64,000 nucleotides of DNA, taken from assembly GCA_013350335.1 (NCBI GenBank), contig CM023537.1, positions 12,195,884 to 12,259,883 of the forward strand, given 5' to 3'. A program made the translations under genes and the position numbers. Positions 1-10,889 of the stretch are shown here, piece by piece. This DNA is from Chimonanthus salicifolius. Lineage: Eukaryota > Streptophyta > Magnoliopsida > Laurales > Calycanthaceae. The notes beneath the pieces are model-generated. The model was not told the DNA's origin. It did not search any database and saw only the letters and a list, made by a program, of their open reading frames with translations. Positions within the stretch are counted from its first letter, which is position 1; each line of letters begins with the position of its first letter.

Positions 1-430
1 GAAGCCGTGAGAGGGTTGCTGCATGGTCAAGGACCTTGGACTTTTTGACGGTACGCGTGGAGATGGCACATTTGCCATATGCGTAGAGAGGCCGAGGTGA
101 TTGCAGCTAACATATTAGTGTGTGCAGGAACACACTATGAAGGAAACGCAACCTCGCGTTCGTGAAGCACGTCGGGATGTGCTGGTAGAACGTAGGAAGC
201 GGAGTTGCAGATGCAACATAGGGTCTTGGACGGCCAAGATCGAGGTGGAGCCCGGTTGGGCTATACAGTCTTACTCAAGACTGGTGGATCATCCTAAGGT
301 ATGGGATGCGCATCTCATGCAGAGATGCAAAGGATTACAGCTGCAAGTGGAGCATGACCGGGAGCAGTTAGTGTGCACAGAGGTGCATAGTTGCAGTGGA
401 GGATCAGTGGATTTTCGCCAAGGTGGAGAT
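1..430 (+). mobile_element. Ty1/copia retrotransposon, 3' internal tail
   Basis: The segment directly precedes a TG...CA LTR and ends in a purine-rich tract (about 417-430, caaggtggagat) of the kind that primes plus-strand synthesis in plant copia elements. It is GC-richer than the DNA to its right. A 122-codon frame is open at 122-490 but runs into the LTR and shows no gag, integrase, RT or RNase H motif that I recognise, so this is probably the non-coding stretch after RNase H. The rest of the element lies left of the window. Confidence 0.7.
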
Positions 431-868
431 TGTTGGAACTTGTGGCTCAATTCTACTGAAATTAGGAGTCTAGTTACATGGGACTCCTAATTACATAGGA
501 CTCCTAATTACATGGGATTCCTAATTACATTAGGAAACTGCTAAACATAGGACACTGTAATACCGCTATATATTAAGGACGTGGGTTTCATGGAAACCCT
601 GCCGTTCGGCCGAGTGCCTTCCGAGGCCAGAAGGGGCCTCTTGCAGCAGAGGTGTAGTGAGGAAGATAGAGAGAGAGAGGGAAGATACCAAAAAAGATCT
701 TGGGATCCAAATATTGTATCTGTATTCTTTTTATCTATAATGAAATCTACACTCTCCCGTGGACGTAGGCCAAGGTTGGGCCGAACCACGTATATCCTGT
801 GTTATCTGTGTTTGTATGTGATTGAATCTGTATTTTCTGTATGTGGGTATTGGGTCTAATCCCTAACA
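431..868 (+). repeat. 3' LTR of the Ty1/copia element (438 bp)
   Basis: It starts tgttggaact right after the polypurine tract and ends ccctaaca, the TG...CA ends of an LTR. A TATA-like tatatatt lies at about 567-574. Near 760-800 it contains a cccgtggacgtaggcc / ccgaaccacgta segment that I recognise from many plant copia LTRs. No tRNA primer-binding site follows position 868, so this is the 3' LTR and the element is on the plus strand. The target duplication cannot be tested because the 5' end is outside the window. Confidence 0.75.
474..524 (+). repeat. Three 17-bp tandem repeats in the LTR
   Basis: The unit ttacatgggactcctaa occurs at 474-490, 491-507 and 508-524 with one or two changes per copy; a fourth, degraded start follows at 525. 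The array lies in the U3 part, 40-90 bp upstream of the TATA-like site, where LTR enhancer repeats often sit. A regulatory role is inference. Confidence 0.8.
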
Positions 869-1884
869 CCTTTGATGAATAACATGATGATATGTATAGA
901 GGTATATTGTATGCATAAAAGTGGTGCAATGAAAAATGCATGGTGTTGGATGCATATTGTGCCATGCCATTCATGTGTCTTGCTAATTGTATTGTAAATT
1001 GTTTAGCATTATTAGTAATGCCCGCTTGTTTGCTAACTCTTCACAGATGCAGGAAGTGTTATGGATATGGGGTCTGTAGGACCCCACGGATGAGATTAAG
1101 AAAGCCACGCACTTAAAGACTTCTCATTTTGTATTTTGATGTGTTGACATGTAATGGATGATTTGTAATATTCAAACCATGAACTAGATATTTGAGTTTT
1201 ATGAAACCTATGTAATGTGAAGCTTAAGACTCTAGATTGCATGATTGATTTGAGAGACTTAAGTATAATGTGACTTGATGTTATAATATGATGAAAGTGT
1301 AACCCGTAAGTGGAAAAACACCGTCTTAATATCCTTTTAATAATGAATACTCTATCGAAATTCCTTAGAATCTCTGAAAATTTAGAAACTTTCGACCTTC
1401 CATCTTCCTTCATGTGTGATTCGTGACACATGTATAAATGCTTAAGAAAAAACAGCATGTGCTGAACAAGATCCACACTCTCAAACAGTCATATGTAGGC
1501 ACGAGAGTCACATATCACGATGCTGCTTAGTTCCACCATTTAACTAAGAAAACGTATTCAAGACAAGAAAAATTATGAAACACTACTCACCAACAGAGTT
1601 TGAAAATTTGAGATTCATATTCAATTTGAGATTCTTTTGAACAAAAAATTTGATTACAGTTAAAAGAAAAAATTTAAAAATTCAGAAAAATTTATCCACT
1701 TGCTTGACCCAAAATTTTGCCAAGTCAAATTGTTTCTCAACTAAGATTTTTTAAATTTTTAAACAATATTCGTAAGACGCATTTCAATTGGGTAGATATA
1801 GGATCTCTTCAATCTCTTGCAAGATACAATCTTAATTCTACTAGTATAAAATAAGTTAATTTAATTAATTGAAGATAAATAGGG
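869..1884. other. Intergenic, no gene seen
   Basis: AT-rich DNA right of the LTR. Short open frames here lack coding character and resemble no known protein. I see no repeat that I can name. Confidence 0.6.
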
Positions 1885-1891
1885 CATAGAA

Positions 1892-2088
1892 ATCTAAAAG
1901 AGTTAGAGTGATGGTCACGAACTCACCTCACGAAACAACAGTCATGCTGGAGTTATGAGTTCGATTCCCACTTCATCCCAAAAGACCACTCTACATAGAG
2001 TTACTTCATGTGTGTGGGTGAAGAGGCTTACATATGTCTCTAGATTTAGTCGAGTGCTCTAAAAATTTCGAACAACTTCATCATAAAA
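1892..2088 (+). mobile_element. tRNA-derived SINE
   Basis: It has an A-box-like start (gagtgatggtcacgaactc), a B-box-like gagttcgattccc at about 1958-1970, then the body found in other copies here (ccactctacatagagttac, a gtgtgtgggtgaag segment, and tagtcgagtgctct near the 3' end). Short catagaa repeats flank it at 1885-1891 and 2089-2095 and may be a decayed target duplication. Same family as the copies at 10684, 30617, 50520 and 52044. Confidence 0.65.
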
Positions 2089-2984
2089 CATAGAACAGAT
2101 AAAATGTAGAATAAAAAAATAATTTGATAAGGTGGAGATGAACATGTAAAACTATAGACTTAACGTGGAATGGTTACTTAAAATTGAAAATGACAGCGAG
2201 GTGACATTGATGATGAATTGGTTGATCATCTTATTTTTATAAATTTTAATTAACAGCTTAAGGAACTTCTAAAAATGATAGAAACTGTAGGGGACATTGC
2301 AAAGAAGATGAAGTTGACAGTTTCCCAATCTTCGTCCATGGAATTATTACAAAGTGGTTGCCATCTTGTAATCTCAATGGCAGCGACAATGATATAGAGA
2401 GATGGTCCCACCCGTAATAATAGAGGGGACCATGGCCCATAGGTGGCCCACTCACATGTCATAACTGTGCATTAATTTGGGTTTATCATTATAACACTTA
2501 AGGGATCAATAAAAGTATGAGATTTTTTAATTTCTTGTTGCGATGTTTTAATATCTTTTTATTTTAAGAAAAAAAATCATTCAAAAAACTAAAAAATATA
2601 TATTTGGTGAATTTGAATAATTTGGCATGTCCTCATCATATTAGTATTAAAGATAATAAAATTCATGTTAAAAAAAACTAAAAAGTATTAAAAATATATT
2701 TTAAGATAAAATTTGGTGAATTAGAAATATCAAATCAGTGTCTGAAAATATTGAAAATTTATAAAATTGACTAAAAATAGAATTTGGCCTATATTTTTCT
2801 ATTAGAATCTAAACACAGTTTTTATGTAAAAATTTGTGAAGTAGAGAAAGAGTTATGCATATAAATTTTAAACAATGTCTCTTGTAAAAAATGCGTATAT
2901 CATGCTACTAATAATTAAATAAAAAAAGTTAATGGGCAAGTCATAAACTATCCTGTCAATCATATTAATTAGTTTTGAACAGGG
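2089..2984. other. Intergenic AT-rich, no gene seen
   Basis: No coding signal. The short minus-strand frames at 2250-2462 overlap one another and read through low-complexity sequence; they match nothing known to me. Confidence 0.6.
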
Positions 2985-4060
2985 GTATAAAAATGCATGC
3001 GATATATATTGGCTTCTACATGTATATTGGCGATATATATCGTCACAACGATTTATCAAGGATACAAATTCTCTCTTCTATACTTTTTTAAAAAAAAAAA
3101 TAGGAAAATGTGATTAAAATAGGAGAAAATAAAAAATCTAGTGTGAGCCTATATTTGTAAAAACGGTCATTTTTATAGAGTATTAGACCTTTGAGAGTCA
3201 AAAAATTGATGCAAATAAAGTTTGTCATAAAAATTTGAAAAATGTCTAAAAAATTTATAAAATAGGAAACCAATATGAGGAAACATCCAAAATGAAATTC
3301 ATGTTGTCTACTATCCCATTTTGAAATGTATCGTCTATTATAATTCATAATTTTTTATTGTAAAAAAAATATGAATTTCATAAAAATATTGAAATATTAG
3401 TAAAATCATACAAACATTGTAAAAACTATATCAATCACATTAAGGGTTTTTCATTTAATTATATAAACATTTGCATATCATTTCCTTACTCGAAAAATGG
3501 GAATTATCTTATAAAACTCGACTTTCATTAATTTAAAAAAAAAATTAAAAAATACACAGATACCTCACAAATTATATCAATCATATTAAGACATCTCTCG
3601 ATTCCATAACCACTCAATTATTTCATTAAATTATTTTTACAAGAAAATCCAAAATCGAGATTAGAGTAAAGATTAAAAAATTGATGAAAATAATTTAAAA
3701 ATTGTTAAATTTTAACGGAAGAAAGCTTGGAATTGACAAATACCTTCCACAGTTGAAAAACTTACTTCTAAACCATCTTAAGTTGTACCAATTGAAAGAT
3801 TCAGCCTAAAAATGAATGAAAAATAGGTTGCGGTTCGAGTCCCCATGACCTAACTTTGGTGTGCCCTAGGGGCTAGGGATAGTGGGCTCACCCGTGGGGG
3901 TTTTACGCTAGGTATCCCACGGTTTCCTATACGTAAATTCAAAAAAAAAAAATTAAAAAATTAAAATAATAGAAAATAGTTGATACTACGATACGGCCGA
4001 TAATGGTCTTGTATGACCGATATAATATGTATAGACCAAATTTACTGTCAAATTGGTATT
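2985..4060. repeat. Dispersed AT-rich repeat, copy A
   Basis: From about 3120 to 3660 this runs collinear with about 49030-49560: shared blocks include caatatgaggaaa/caatatgaagaaa, gaatttcataaaaat, catttgcatatcattcc-like and cagatacc. Both copies end near a cggccgat motif (about 3994 here, 49735 in copy B), and this one begins with gatatatatcg-like sequence near 3030. A SINE has inserted into this copy at about 3826-3945. No protein-coding remnant was seen. The superfamily is unknown to me; a non-autonomous DNA element is one option. Confidence 0.55.
3826..3945 (+). mobile_element. 5'-truncated SINE, tttggtgtgcc family
   Basis: It starts at the B box (gcggttcgagtccccatgac) and continues with the family body: ctttggtgtgccctaggg, a tagtgggctcaccc block, ggttttacgctaggtatccc, then ttcaaaaaaaa. 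The A-box half is missing. Similar aaaatag-containing sequence on both sides could be a target duplication. Sister copies are at 4138 (-), 10006, 46120 and 53698. Confidence 0.65.
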
Positions 4061-4137
4061 GCCATCCTCAACTACGTTAGTAAAGTTATAAAGATGTTGG
4101 TTAAGATAAAATTTAATTTTAAGAGATCAAAATTCTT

Positions 4138-4270
4138 CTTCTACGTAGCGTAAAACTCCTACGAGTGGACCCCTACCTCTAAGGCACACTAACGTTAGGT
4201 TATGGGACCTTGAACTTGTGACCTCCCACTCCCTGAAGTGGGAGATAACTAGCTGAGCTACACCCATATG
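4138..4270 (-). mobile_element. SINE, minus strand
   Basis: Read on the minus strand it begins gggtgtagctcagctagtta (a tRNA-like A box) and has a B box caagttcaaggtccc, then cctaacgttagtgtgcctta, the same body as the other tttggtgtgcc-family copies. Its 3' part ends in aaaactcctacg-like sequence read in reverse, without a clear poly(A). Confidence 0.65.
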
Positions 4271-5054
4271 GGTAAAAAATATTATTTTTTTGAATATTTA
4301 CTCAAAATTTTAACCAATTTAGGCTGACATTTGAGCCTGTACATTTTTTTTTCATATTATTTTCTTCATTACATCTAATTTCAAGGGAATTTCAGTAGCA
4401 TGCCTTAAAACTTTGTATTATTTACTCTGTTTACATTCCAATAAAATGACACGACGCTGTTAACCTAAGAATTCCTCTGAGCCACCCAATTAAAAACTTG
4501 GAATTAGACTTTGGTCCTTTCAATATTTGCCTCCAAATTACCAGTGGTGAAAGGTAAGAAAAACATATTTTTAATTAATTAGAGAGATTGGTGTACCTTT
4601 TCTAATATTCTTAATAAGTAAAAAAAGGATGTCCATATTATCACCTGAAAAATGGCATTGAAAAATGATGATATATTTATTTTTATAATTTTCATCAGAT
4701 TCTAGCTTATAAATTGGAAAATGTATAGGGATATCAATGTTCCAAAATTCTTATTTTATCTATTTTTCACCATTTAAATAGTGAAAATGTATGCTTGTGT
4801 TTTTGTTATTAAAAAATATCACGTCTCTGTCAATTCTTAAGTGGGCCTCTAACATTACTATGTGGACAGAAAATGTAACTTACATTATCTCTAATTTGTC
4901 CTTCTATTTTAAAGTAAATGATCATTCAAAATAAATTTTAGAAAGCATAAAAATATAACTTGATTGCTTCAATTAAATTTTATTTTTTATGGATCATATA
5001 TTCAAAAAAAGATTTTTTCTAATAAATTAATCGTAATATCATATATACAAATAA

Positions 5055-5223
5055 CTCCACACAGGGCAACTCAGCTGGTAATATTCTGCCTCAGAAAGTG
5101 GGATGGTGCGAGTTCGAGTCCCCATGGCGTAATCCGATGGCTATCCTGTGAGGGTGTGGGACATCAATGGGGGGTTTAATAGGGTTGTGTTCGAGATTCC
5201 CCTTTGTCGTCAAAAAAAAATAA
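5055..5223 (+). mobile_element. Full-length SINE with 17-bp target duplication
   Basis: It has an A box in gggcaactcagctggtaa and a B box in gcgagttcgagtcccc, and ends cctttgtcgtcaaaaaaaaa. It is flanked by a perfect 17-bp direct repeat, atcatatatacaaataa, at 5038-5054 and 5224-5240. The body (gctatcctgtgagggtg...) differs from the other two families. The copy at 33955-34137 (-) appears to share its 3' end, so this is a third family. Confidence 0.85.
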
Positions 5224-5240
5224 ATCATATATACAAATAA

Positions 5241-5866
5241 TCGTTTCACTTTTTTAAATTTTGTCATGTCTTTTTGATATTTTATATAAATAATGTTCTT
5301 TAGTTCTAACATATTCTTTCATGTTCACTATAATTAATTAAATCAGGTCCAAAACAAAATATAAATCAGGATCTTACATAGCCTATCTTGACATTGAAAA
5401 TACTGAGAAAAATCATGACAAATGCAACATCACAGTGACAAGGCCCTTAAAATTTCAAAAGCCTATGAGGAAATGGTAATCTTACATATCTCTCCATTCT
5501 AAAATTAAATTTTGCATATTAGTCCATTACTTACTGTATTTTTACTATTTCATGTTTCATCCATAATGTCCTCAAAAGTCGATCCACGTGAAATATATCA
5601 GATGTTGACCTATGTTGGTTCGTACGGTTTAATCTTGAGTATCTAAACATGGGCACCAAACAATAAGATGGTAATGGGTCTTTAACATAATTTTTAATAT
5701 ATTTTAAAAAAATTATCATAATTGCATTGAACAACTATATTTTAAAAGCTATAAATTTAGAAATTAAAAAATTAAAGTAATAAAATTTTAAGAATTTTAA
5801 AAATATAATTTTATCAATACAATAATTAACATATTACATAAAAGACTATTCTAAGAAGACTATCGC
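5241..5866. other. Intergenic, no gene seen
   Basis: AT-rich sequence with no coding signal or repeat that I can name. Confidence 0.55.
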
Positions 5867-7275
5867 CAGGGCCGTCCAGACCCTTTGGCAAGAAAGGCGA
5901 CTGCCTTAGGCCTCCAGATGAAGAAGGCCCCTCTCGACATGGCTGAGTTCCAATAGTGCATTAGTTAAAAAAAATTATATAATTCCTATAGTTTTGAATA
6001 ATAAAATCTCTTTAAAATTATTTTTTAAGCACTGTGTATTTCTAAAATTTCTCAAATTAAATATCCAGGCTAATTACGATAACCTGATAAAAATACTTTA
6101 AGACTTTAAGGTCTTTTGACACTCCCAAATGCTTAAAACACAGTGCTTTATAAATAAGAATATCCATCAGCTGTGCCGAAAATATACTTCCGGAAATCCA
6201 AACAACAGATCGTAAAAACAATTGAACTCCAAATTCAAAGCTGAACAAATATGTGAAATTTGAAAACTTAGATCTTTCAAATGATTGTTTATCAAAAATA
6301 GGTGACATTTTCCCATCCCAAATCCCGTCCCTTCTTCAAAACAAAAAAAATCCAGTTAAACAATCATTTGAAAGATCTAAATTTTCAAATTTCACATATT
6401 TGTTTAGTTTTGAATTTGGAGTTTAACGGCTTTTTGTTTGGACTTCTGGAAGTGTATTTTCGGCACAGTCGAGGGATACATTTATTTATAAAACACTGTG
6501 TTTTAAACATTTGGGAATGTCAAAAGACCTTAAAGTTTTAAATTATTTTTATCAAGTTATCGTAATTAGTTCGGATATTCAATTTGAGAAATTTTGGAAA
6601 TACACAGTGGTTAAAAAATAATTTTAAAGTTTTAAAGGAGATTTTATTATTCAAAGCTATATGAATTATATAGTTTTTTTTTATAAAATGCATTATGCAT
6701 TATTGTGATATCTGTAGACCGTCCGGACGAATGGAATTTACGCATGAATAATGGTCCAAACGATCCGATGGTTCGAACGAAGGAAAATGTTCTTAACTCA
6801 CGTCCGGACAGTGCGGAAGTGGAAGGGCAAAATGGTAATTTCTAGTAAACATTTGAAAACCCGTGTATGCTGTAAGAAAAATCCCGTGTCTAAATAATTA
6901 CCCTTGTTCAAATTATATAGTAAAGAAGAAGAAGATAAGAGCAGTAGAGAGAACACATTTCTTATTCTCTGTTTGCACTTCAGCCCACTCAGTATACTGA
7001 TCTTTTAAAGTATTCTTATTCTATTTTAATTTCTGAATGTGCTAATTTCACTGGTATAAATATGCTAATTTCACTATGGGTAAATTTTTTAATGTTCTGT
7101 ATTGTTAGCCTCTTGATCTTTTTAAGTTAAAAAAATTATTCTCTAGAATAATTTATTTTATAATATATAATTAAAATTTTAATTAAATATTACTTATAAT
7201 AATAAATTAAATATCAAGAAGGCCCATTTAAATTTTTTTTTTCTGAAGCCTTAACTTGTTTCTAGACGGATATTT
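5867..7275. mobile_element. Decayed hAT-like element
   Basis: The left end cagggccgtccagaccc followed by gcgactgccttaggcctcc is the terminal type of a common plant hAT group. Near 7220-7270, gaaggcccattt ... ctgaagcctt ... tctagacgga reads as the inverse of the left end, so the right end lies near 7270, but its last bases have decayed. I could not find an 8-bp target duplication. The element contains the long inverted repeat at 5955-6702. No transposase reading frame survives. Confidence 0.5.
5955..6702. repeat. Long inverted repeat (about 340-bp arms)
   Basis: The arms are 5955-6290 and 6359-6702, separated by about 68 bp. Example matching pairs are gatctttcaaatgattgttt against aacaatcatttgaaagatct, and tgtgccgaaaatatacttcc against ggaagtgtattttcggcaca. 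The arms differ by scattered substitutions and small gaps. The two mirror-image open frames at 6057-6308 (-) and 6302-6541 (+) are products of this symmetry, not genes. If transcribed, the RNA would fold into a long hairpin. Confidence 0.85.
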
Positions 7276-9084
7276 ATTAGACCATGTGCCTCAGTGTATG
7301 CAATAAACGGAACAAATACTATTTCAAAGAGTCATGTTAGTGGCAGTAAATGTCCTTTAAATAATAAAAACATCAAAATAAAAATTCCTTTTATATAATT
7401 AAATTGAAATGCACATAATTTGTTGGGCAAATGGATTTAATAGCAAAAAATTTTTAGATCAATTAAATTATAAACATTCAATTTGAGAACTTCTTATTAT
7501 TTTAACCTGAGTGGTTAAAAACTTTGAATAAACCAAATTAAATTGCGTATTGATTTAAAATAACTCTATTTTATTGTGTATCCACACACAAATTATATAC
7601 TTTTAAATACCATTAAAAATCACTAAACTCCTATTATAGTACGAGACTACGAGCATGGACAAGATTGAGTTGAACAGCTGTCTTCAACTCTGTACGTCCA
7701 GTGTTTAAACCGTACTACAAGGATTGACACGAAGAAACATTTATAATTTTCTAGTTTCTCCTAAGAAATTTGAAAAGCAAGAACCAGAAGGCTAATTCAG
7801 CGACGCAAGGTCCAACTTGACGGCTTGGGAGAAGTGATTCCATTTTATCTAAAACGAGGTGTGGACTTTTAAGAGGATGAATTTTATTTAATATATAAAT
7901 ATAAATAAATTTATAATACATTGAAATTTTGATTTAACTATTCTTATAGCTCGGGCTTTAATGGATCTATCCATTACTTGACGATGAAATCTGGATAGAA
8001 AAACATAATAAAGATTTATAAAATATCCTGTGCCTCCGGTATAATATTATCTACTCTGAATTTACAGTCTAGACTTAAACGATTTTGCATCGAAGAGCGC
8101 ATTTAAAAAATACCTTGAAATACGTTGTGTTTGAAGGAAAGAGTGCCCAACATATATACTACCTCCAATCTCAATCCCACTTTGTAAATGATATGGAATT
8201 TTCTCAAACACCTCCAGGGTCAACTTGGCTATTTTTAAGTTAGGTTGAGATATTCCAACATTCTAAGGTCCCCTTCTGAGGCTTATCACAGTTTAAATTT
8301 TTAGAATAATCTATATGTTGGCCTAAAATCTTTATTAATCAATTTAATAATTCAAATTTGGTTTCTTAATTATCAGTATAATAACATATACTTTATTGAT
8401 TTTTTCCCAAATTACTAATATAAATCTCCTTTATATTGTTTGTTTGAAAAAAGTGAACTTCGTATTCAATCGTAAAGAAATTTTTAAATATTTAATTCTA
8501 AAAGGAATAAGAATTTACTTTGTCACTCATTTCTTGAGTATTTAGGATTTATTGAGCTTATGTTACCATTGAATATGTGCCTTCTTCAAGATCATATACA
8601 AAAAGGGATTATAAATGGGATGAAGTGAGAAATCAATATCTTATAGTTTTAGTCATAAAATTCAAAACAAATCAATAGAGGTTTAACTAAAAGTAATAAA
8701 TTGCTATATAGACAAGTTTGCTTATAATACACAGCAAATTTCTTATTTTTAGAGTTGAAAATCGGATCGAGTCAAGTCGGATTTTAATAAACTCAATTCA
8801 ACTCATATTAGAATTTATTAAGCTCGATCAGAATTGCTCAATTTGACATGACTCAAACTTTTTATTCAAGTAAATTCGAATATTGTTTTATAACTTGATG
8901 CACTCGTGTTGGATTGATTTTAAATTTCTCAACCCACCCGATCTAAATTTCATACAGTTTTTTATTTTTCCAACCCGACTTGATCTGAAATATACAAATA
9001 CATAACTCAAACCCACTGATTTCTCAGATCAGATTATATGAGTCGAGTTAAAACCCGACCAAAGTTTTTTGTCTTATCGATTTA
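7276..9084. other. Intergenic, no gene; diverged gggttgg-type repeat at 8760-9070
   Basis: No coding signal. The part at 8760-9070 is rich in gagtcaagtcgg, caacccacccgatc and gagttaaaacccgacc segments, similar in style to the gggttgggtcaa repeats at 31.8, 38.6 and 63.4 kb. It is probably an old non-autonomous transposon, but I could not define its ends. Confidence 0.45.
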
Positions 9085-9172
9085 CCCGGTGTGTGTGGAT
9101 AAAAGATTTTCACACACTTCAGAAAAATAGTCGAGTGCGATGTTTGGACACCTTCGGATCTTAAAAAAAAAG
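9085..9172 (+). mobile_element. SINE 3' fragment
   Basis: It carries only the family tail: gtgtgtggataaaagatttt, agtcgagtgcgatgtttgg and acaccttcggatctt followed by a9. The tRNA-like head is absent. It matches the 3' parts of the 10684 and 50520 copies. Confidence 0.55.
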
Positions 9173-10005
9173 CTGACATAAGTTTTACCCCTACTTATTT
9201 TTATTATGGCCAAAATACAATGTATCCTTTATGGCCCCACCCATACATAAATCACACACGTACCTGTAACACATGTGAAACGTATATATGCCCCGCCGTA
9301 GAATTTGCTCCTCTCGAAACAATCCTGCCAGATTCCATCTCCATATTTTGCCGGTTCCCTTTCGTACTCATTCGATATCGATAAAACGTCTGTGGCGCGT
9401 AATTTTCCGTGTCCTGAGGGATACGCGAAAACTGTGTCCTCCGCTCGGATTCTCATGTCAGCAGGCCCTTGTCGTGATCCTGCCCGTCCACAGAGTCGGC
9501 TATTCTTTCTTCAAAAAAAGTCAGATGCATCAGACAATTATATTGTCCAAATTAGACACAAAGAAACAAAAGAAAAGCTAGAAAAGATCTAACATTCAGA
9601 TATCTTTTGATCAGATGGCTTGGATTGTGTTGTCAGTGCGATTTGTGGCCCCATCATACATATATGATAAGACCAATTATGGGCCACCTTCCCAAATAAT
9701 CCCAACTTGGGTCAGAATTTTTAAATGTCTCTCTTGGCACAAAATACTATTCACTTCTCATTTTCTGGCCTTTTCATTAGAGTAAGAGTCAATGCTAGTC
9801 TTGCACAATGCCAACTTTTAAATCAATTAATAACTCACTCATGTGGTATTGCAATAAAGGTAATCGTAAATTTATTATTTTTACATTTTTATCGACTTAT
9901 ACTTTTAACACCGGTGTGTGGTGGAATATAATTTTAAATATTTATTAAAAAATGAAGTGGTCATATCAACAATAAAATGTCGTGTTAATTTATGAAAATA
10001 GAAGC
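9173..10005. other. Intergenic, no gene seen
   Basis: A GC-richer patch at 9230-9500 is open in several frames on both strands, but these frames overlap one another and none resembles a known protein. I do not call a gene. Confidence 0.5.
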
Positions 10006-10184
10006 TACATTATCCATGTAGGTGTAGTTTTATCTATTTGCCTCCCGTTTCAGGATGTGGAAAGTTGTGAATTCTCGAGTCCCCATAACCTAATTTTGGT
10101 GTGCCTTAAAGGTAGTGGGCTCACTTGTGAGAGTTTTACACTCGGTATCCCGTGATTTTCTATATATAAATTCAAAAAATAAAT
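10006..10184 (+). mobile_element. SINE with 10-bp target duplication
   Basis: Its body, cctaattttggtgtgcctta / tagtgggctcacttgtg / gttttacactcggtatccc, follows a B-box-like ttctcgagtcccc. The tail is ttcaaaaaataaata. aaatagaagc flanks it at 9996-10005 and 10185-10194. Confidence 0.7.
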
Positions 10185-10683
10185 AAATAGAAGCGTTGCA
10201 TAGTAGCTGAATGAGTATCGTTATATCAAACATGTAATTAAGGAATATCTTATAATAAAAATTTGTTAATTTTTTGTTAGATATTTGATAAAAATGCGTT
10301 GAAATTAATAATATTTTTGACCTTGATAAATTTAAATTTGATAGTTGAAAATTGATCATAAGTCTGAAATTTAGTTTTTAAAGTACTCTTCATAATCATG
10401 TAGAAATAAATTTCTTGTTACTTTAAAATGGCTGGTTATTCACGTTAATATGTCATATAATTAAAAATCACTTTAGGTTCAACTCAATTTAATCTTAATA
10501 TGATAGGATAGGCTTTTTTTTAATGCTACATGCATTCCATCTTTATCAAACTTACATTATACTAATCTAATTATTTTATAGGTTATTTTTCTTCAATCTT
10601 ACCACCAAAATATTGTCATGTCTTGAATATAATTTTCAATTTTAATACTTATCTCAAGCTTGTAATTATACTAAGTAAACACT

Positions 10684-10877
10684 TAACCTGTGAGAGTTGG
10701 CCTTGCGGTCAAGAACTTACTTGAGATGTGGGAGATCTTGAGTTCAAGTTACTCTCAAAAGAAAAGTGTTACTCCTTATAGTGTTATTCGGTATATATAG
10801 ATAAAGAGATTTACACATGCCTTAAGGATTAATTGGGTGCTCTAAGAGGCCTGAATAACTTAATTTTAAGAAAAAAG
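10684..10877 (+). mobile_element. SINE with 12-bp target duplication
   Basis: It starts gagagttggccttgcggtca (A-box region) and has the B-box-like gagttcaagttactctc. The typical tail (gtgctctaagaggcctgaa) ends in an A-rich run. taagtaaacact flanks it at 10672-10683 and 10878-10889. Confidence 0.8.
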
Positions 10878-10889
10878 TAAGTAAACACT

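Noticed and set aside
474..524. CRISPR-like short regular repeats
   Set aside because: The 17-mers are contiguous with no spacers and lie in a retrotransposon LTR of a plant genome; no other regular spaced repeats were found.
5055..5223. tRNA gene suggested by A and B boxes
   Set aside because: No cloverleaf or acceptor stem closes; the poly(A) end and 17-bp target duplication show a SINE.
6057..6541. Two open frames with similar proteins on opposite strands
   Set aside because: They are mirror images created by the inverted repeat 5955-6702, not genes.
9229..9592. Overlapping frames in a GC-richer patch
   Set aside because: Three frames on both strands are equally open and none resembles a protein or has a supporting gene structure.
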